Source: Actinomycetales bacterium (GTDB taxonomy: Bacteria; Actinomycetota; Actinomycetes; Actinomycetales; Dermabacteraceae). From it: a DNA stretch of 6,307 bases. The stretch is from contig JAAZLF010000690.1 in the NCBI GenBank assembly GCA_012799425.1, positions 1 to 6,307 on the forward strand, given 5' to 3'. Below are positions 4,278-6,307 of the stretch, in pieces (positions within the stretch are counted from its first letter, which is position 1; each line of letters begins with the position of its first letter). The position numbers were made by a program, and so were the translations under genes. The notes under the pieces are model-generated. The model worked only from the letters and a program-made list of their open reading frames with translations. It did not search any database and was not told where the DNA came from.

Positions 4278-6307
4278 TCAGCCGAGGGTCACGCGATGGA
4301 CGAGCACGGTGAACTCCTCGTCGCGCCCGGCCTCGCGCGCTCTCAGGCGTCCTCCCTCGAGCGAGAGCGGGATCGCCTGTCTGACCTCCACGCCGCCGCG
4401 CCCGTCGACGATGCCGAGCGGGATCTCCTCGCCGCGGGAGATCGCATCCAGCAGGCGGTCGGTGAGCGAGAGGTCGGTGGCGCCCTCCTCCGCGGCGCGC
4501 AGCCTGGCGACCGCTTCCGCTGGAGGCAGGCGCAGGTCGGGTCCGTCGATCGTCACCAGATCGGAGTCGACAGGGCCACCGTGCAGCGAGTGGGTCAGTT
4601 CGTCGGGGACCGGGCGGCCGTCGGCTCCCACTGCCAGTGGTGCCAGTCCCGCCTGGCGCGAGACCTGCAGGGCGAAGCCCGGGTCCGAGAGGGTGACGGC
4701 GACGGTCGGGGCCAGGCGGTGCAGGTCCAGGGGCCTGGCCTCCGGGGCGACCTGCAGCAGATCCAGCACCTCCGTCTCAGCGGTGAGAACGGTCGTGGCG
4801 CGGGAGATCTGCACCCGGCCGTGGCGGCGCTGCTCGTCGCGCAAGAGGTAGGTCAGGGCCTGGGGGACGGGGGAGCGGGAGGTCGCCTCGAGCAGGGCCA
4901 GCAGGCTCTCGGCGTCGCGGCCGTCGCCGAGGGCGCGCCGCACCGTGGCCGTGGTGAAGCGGAGGGTCAGAGCCCCTCCGCGGGAGACCACCTCGGTCCA
5001 GTCCAGCAGCGGCAGCAGGCGCTCGGCGGGACGGCCGGGGACGACGACGGTGAGGTCCGCATCCAGGAGCACCTCCTGGACAGGCGGTGGTGCCTTCCCC
5101 TCCAGCGCGGTGGCGAGGCGGGCGTCCGCCCTGGTGATCTCCTCGTCCAGGGCGAGCACCAGCTCGTGGCCCAGGTCGGTGAGGGCGCCGCCGTCCAGCA
5201 GGCCCAGCGCCTGACCTTCTACCAGCAGCGCGGAGGTCTCCTCCCGGATCACCTCTGCGGGCACCAGCGGAAACGCCCAAGCCAGCGCTGCGGCCAGCGA
5301 CTCCTCGCTCGCGTCGATCCCGGGCGTGGTGCGCAGCAGGCGCAGGAGGCTGCCGCGCCGGGTGCGGACCCCATCGCGTCGCGTCATCTCCGACAGCAGC
5401 GAGCGGCCGGTCCCGGCGGCGTCCGGGGTGCCCACCACCGCGGCCAGGTGATGGCCCCGGGCCCAGGCCAGCGCCAGCTCTGCCCACCGCAGCTCCGCCG
5501 AGAGCCGGCGGTGGGCGTCCCAGTCCGCGGTGGGATGCCACTCCTGACCATCATGGCCGATCAGACCCGCCTGCCAGGCGGACTGCAGGACGGTCGCATA
5601 GGTGAGCAGCGGGGCCCCCGCTCTCTCGGCGAGCCGGCGCAGGTCCCGCTGGGGGAGCCCCCCGCGGCGCAGCACGCCCGGCGGATCCTCGTCGAAGCCG
5701 CGCACGGTGCCCAGCAGTCGCAGCGCCTCGAAGGCGCGGTCGACGGACTGGGCGGTGCGGGATCCCGGGATCCGCTCGCTGAGCGCGGGGCCGTCGGGGC
5801 AGGGGCGCTGTGCCGTGTGGGTGCGGCGCACCCTGCCCTCCCGCAGGGCGAGCTGGACGGTGCGGGGGATGTGCAGGGCGCCTCCGTCTCCGTCGGCCAT
5901 GACGATCCCGGCGGCCAGCAGGTCCGAGGCGAGGCGCCCGCTCCCGGAGACCGCGCTGGGACCCCAGGCGAGCGTCTCGAGGACCTCCGGGAGGGAGCTG
6001 CGGGCCCGCTCGACCCGCTGTCGCGCCTCCTGCGCGGAGGGGTCCTCGGGCGTGGGGGCGGCGAGCCCGGCCGGGGTGCGCAGCCCTTCGCGCAGCGGGC
6101 GGATCAGGTGCAGCTCGTCCTGTCCCCAGACCACGGCGAGGGTGATCAGCCGTTCCAGGCCGGCCGCGATCGTGGCGGGCTCGGCGGAGACGGCGGCCGC
6201 CAGCTGCGCGGGGGAGGCGCCGTCCTCGAGCACCGCGAGGGCCTCGACCAGATGCAGCTCCGGGAGGGTCAGCGCCTCCAGGGCCCGGCGGGCGGAGGTG
6301 GGACCCG
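4278..6307 (-). CDS. helicase-associated protein with XPB/Ssl2-like N-terminal domain (5' end beyond right edge)
   Basis: About 675 residues are visible and the frame stays open to the right edge. The GTG at 6231-6233 is internal: upstream codons read SARRALEALTLPELHLVEAL, which matches the conserved early part of this actinobacterial family (roughly 750-850 residues). The protein is a string of winged-helix-like segments. Window positions about 5081-4736 carry the XPB/Ssl2-like domain (Helicase_C_3 type), opening with LLDADLTVVVPGRP and ending near TVLTAETEVLDLLQV. It has no Walker A or helicase motifs, so it is not itself an ATPase. The last ~50 residues (IPLGIVDGRGG, then IPLSLEGGRLRARE and VLVHRVTL) resemble the beta-strands of a WYL domain. 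In mycobacteria and others the homologue sits next to the XPB helicase, suggesting a partner or DNA-binding accessory role in repair, which is unproven. Codon use is extremely GC-rich. Confidence 0.9.
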   Translation of the reverse strand, partial: GPTSARRALEALTLPELHLVEALAVLEDGASPAQLAAAVSAEPATIAAGLERLITLAVVWGQDELHLIRPLREGLRTPAGLAAPTPEDPSAQEARQRVERARSSLPEVLETLAWGPSAVSGSGRLASDLLAAGIVMADGDGGALHIPRTVQLALREGRVRRTHTAQRPCPDGPALSERIPGSRTAQSVDRAFEALRLLGTVRGFDEDPPGVLRRGGLPQRDLRRLAERAGAPLLTYATVLQSAWQAGLIGHDGQEWHPTADWDAHRRLSAELRWAELALAWARGHHLAAVVGTPDAAGTGRSLLSEMTRRDGVRTRRGSLLRLLRTTPGIDASEESLAAALAWAFPLVPAEVIREETSALLVEGQALGLLDGGALTDLGHELVLALDEEITRADARLATALEGKAPPPVQEVLLDADLTVVVPGRPAERLLPLLDWTEVVSRGGALTLRFTTATVRRALGDGRDAESLLALLEATSRSPVPQALTYLLRDEQRRHGRVQISRATTVLTAETEVLDLLQVAPEARPLDLHRLAPTVAVTLSDPGFALQVSRQAGLAPLAVGADGRPVPDELTHSLHGGPVDSDLVTIDGPDLRLPPAEAVARLRAAEEGATDLSLTDRLLDAISRGEEIPLGIVDGRGGVEVRQAIPLSLEGGRLRAREAGRDEEFTVLVHRVTLG

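Noticed and set aside
4309..5541. Open frames overlapping the helicase-associated gene on both strands (4309-4851 plus, 4777-5541 minus)
   Set aside because: Ser/Arg- or Gly/Arg/Pro-rich shadow translations inside a gene with clear family similarity.
1..6307. Defence, toxin-antitoxin, CRISPR or mobile element
   Set aside because: No repeat array, transposase, nuclease or toxin-like pair is visible; the XPB-related genes are housekeeping repair relatives, not a known defence cassette.

Overview
This 6.3-kb window comes from a very GC-rich chromosome. A hand count of one line in the last gene gave about 78% GC, and nearly every codon ends in G or C. The gene content points to an actinobacterium: a bacterial XPB-type DNA repair helicase, its partner protein carrying an XPB/Ssl2-like N-terminal domain, and an actinobacterial-style RDD membrane protein. 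A Micrococcales or Dermabacteraceae-like genome (for example Brachybacterium) is my best guess, but the sequence alone does not prove it.

Layout from left to right: (1) the first 189 codons of an XPB helicase on the minus strand, running off the left edge; (2) 23 nt upstream of it, a minus-strand multi-pass membrane protein with a Pro/Ala-rich cytoplasmic tail, probably co-transcribed with XPB; (3) a 238-nt divergent intergenic region; (4) a complete plus-strand 6-phosphogluconate dehydrogenase gene (gnd), closed by a perfect 18-bp hairpin terminator; (5) a 356-nt gap that begins with the last ~22 codons of a minus-strand membrane protein whose remainder is missing, followed by non-coding DNA and a candidate promoter; (6) a plus-strand RDD-family membrane protein whose GC content and codon use are visibly lower than those of its neighbours, closed by a second hairpin terminator; (7) a convergent minus-strand gene for the helicase-associated (XPB/Ssl2 N-terminal-like) protein, which runs off the right edge.

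Functionally, the two outer minus-strand genes belong to a DNA-repair pair that usually sits side by side in actinobacteria. Here they are separated by about 3.7 kb that holds a pentose-phosphate gene and two membrane proteins of unknown role. gnd looks like a stand-alone housekeeping unit. The most notable spot is around 3228-3520, where a decapitated membrane gene abuts a lower-GC segment carrying the RDD gene. This looks like the scar of an insertion or replacement. I saw no CRISPR array, tRNA, rRNA, transposase or defence system. Apart from that junction the window reads as ordinary chromosome.
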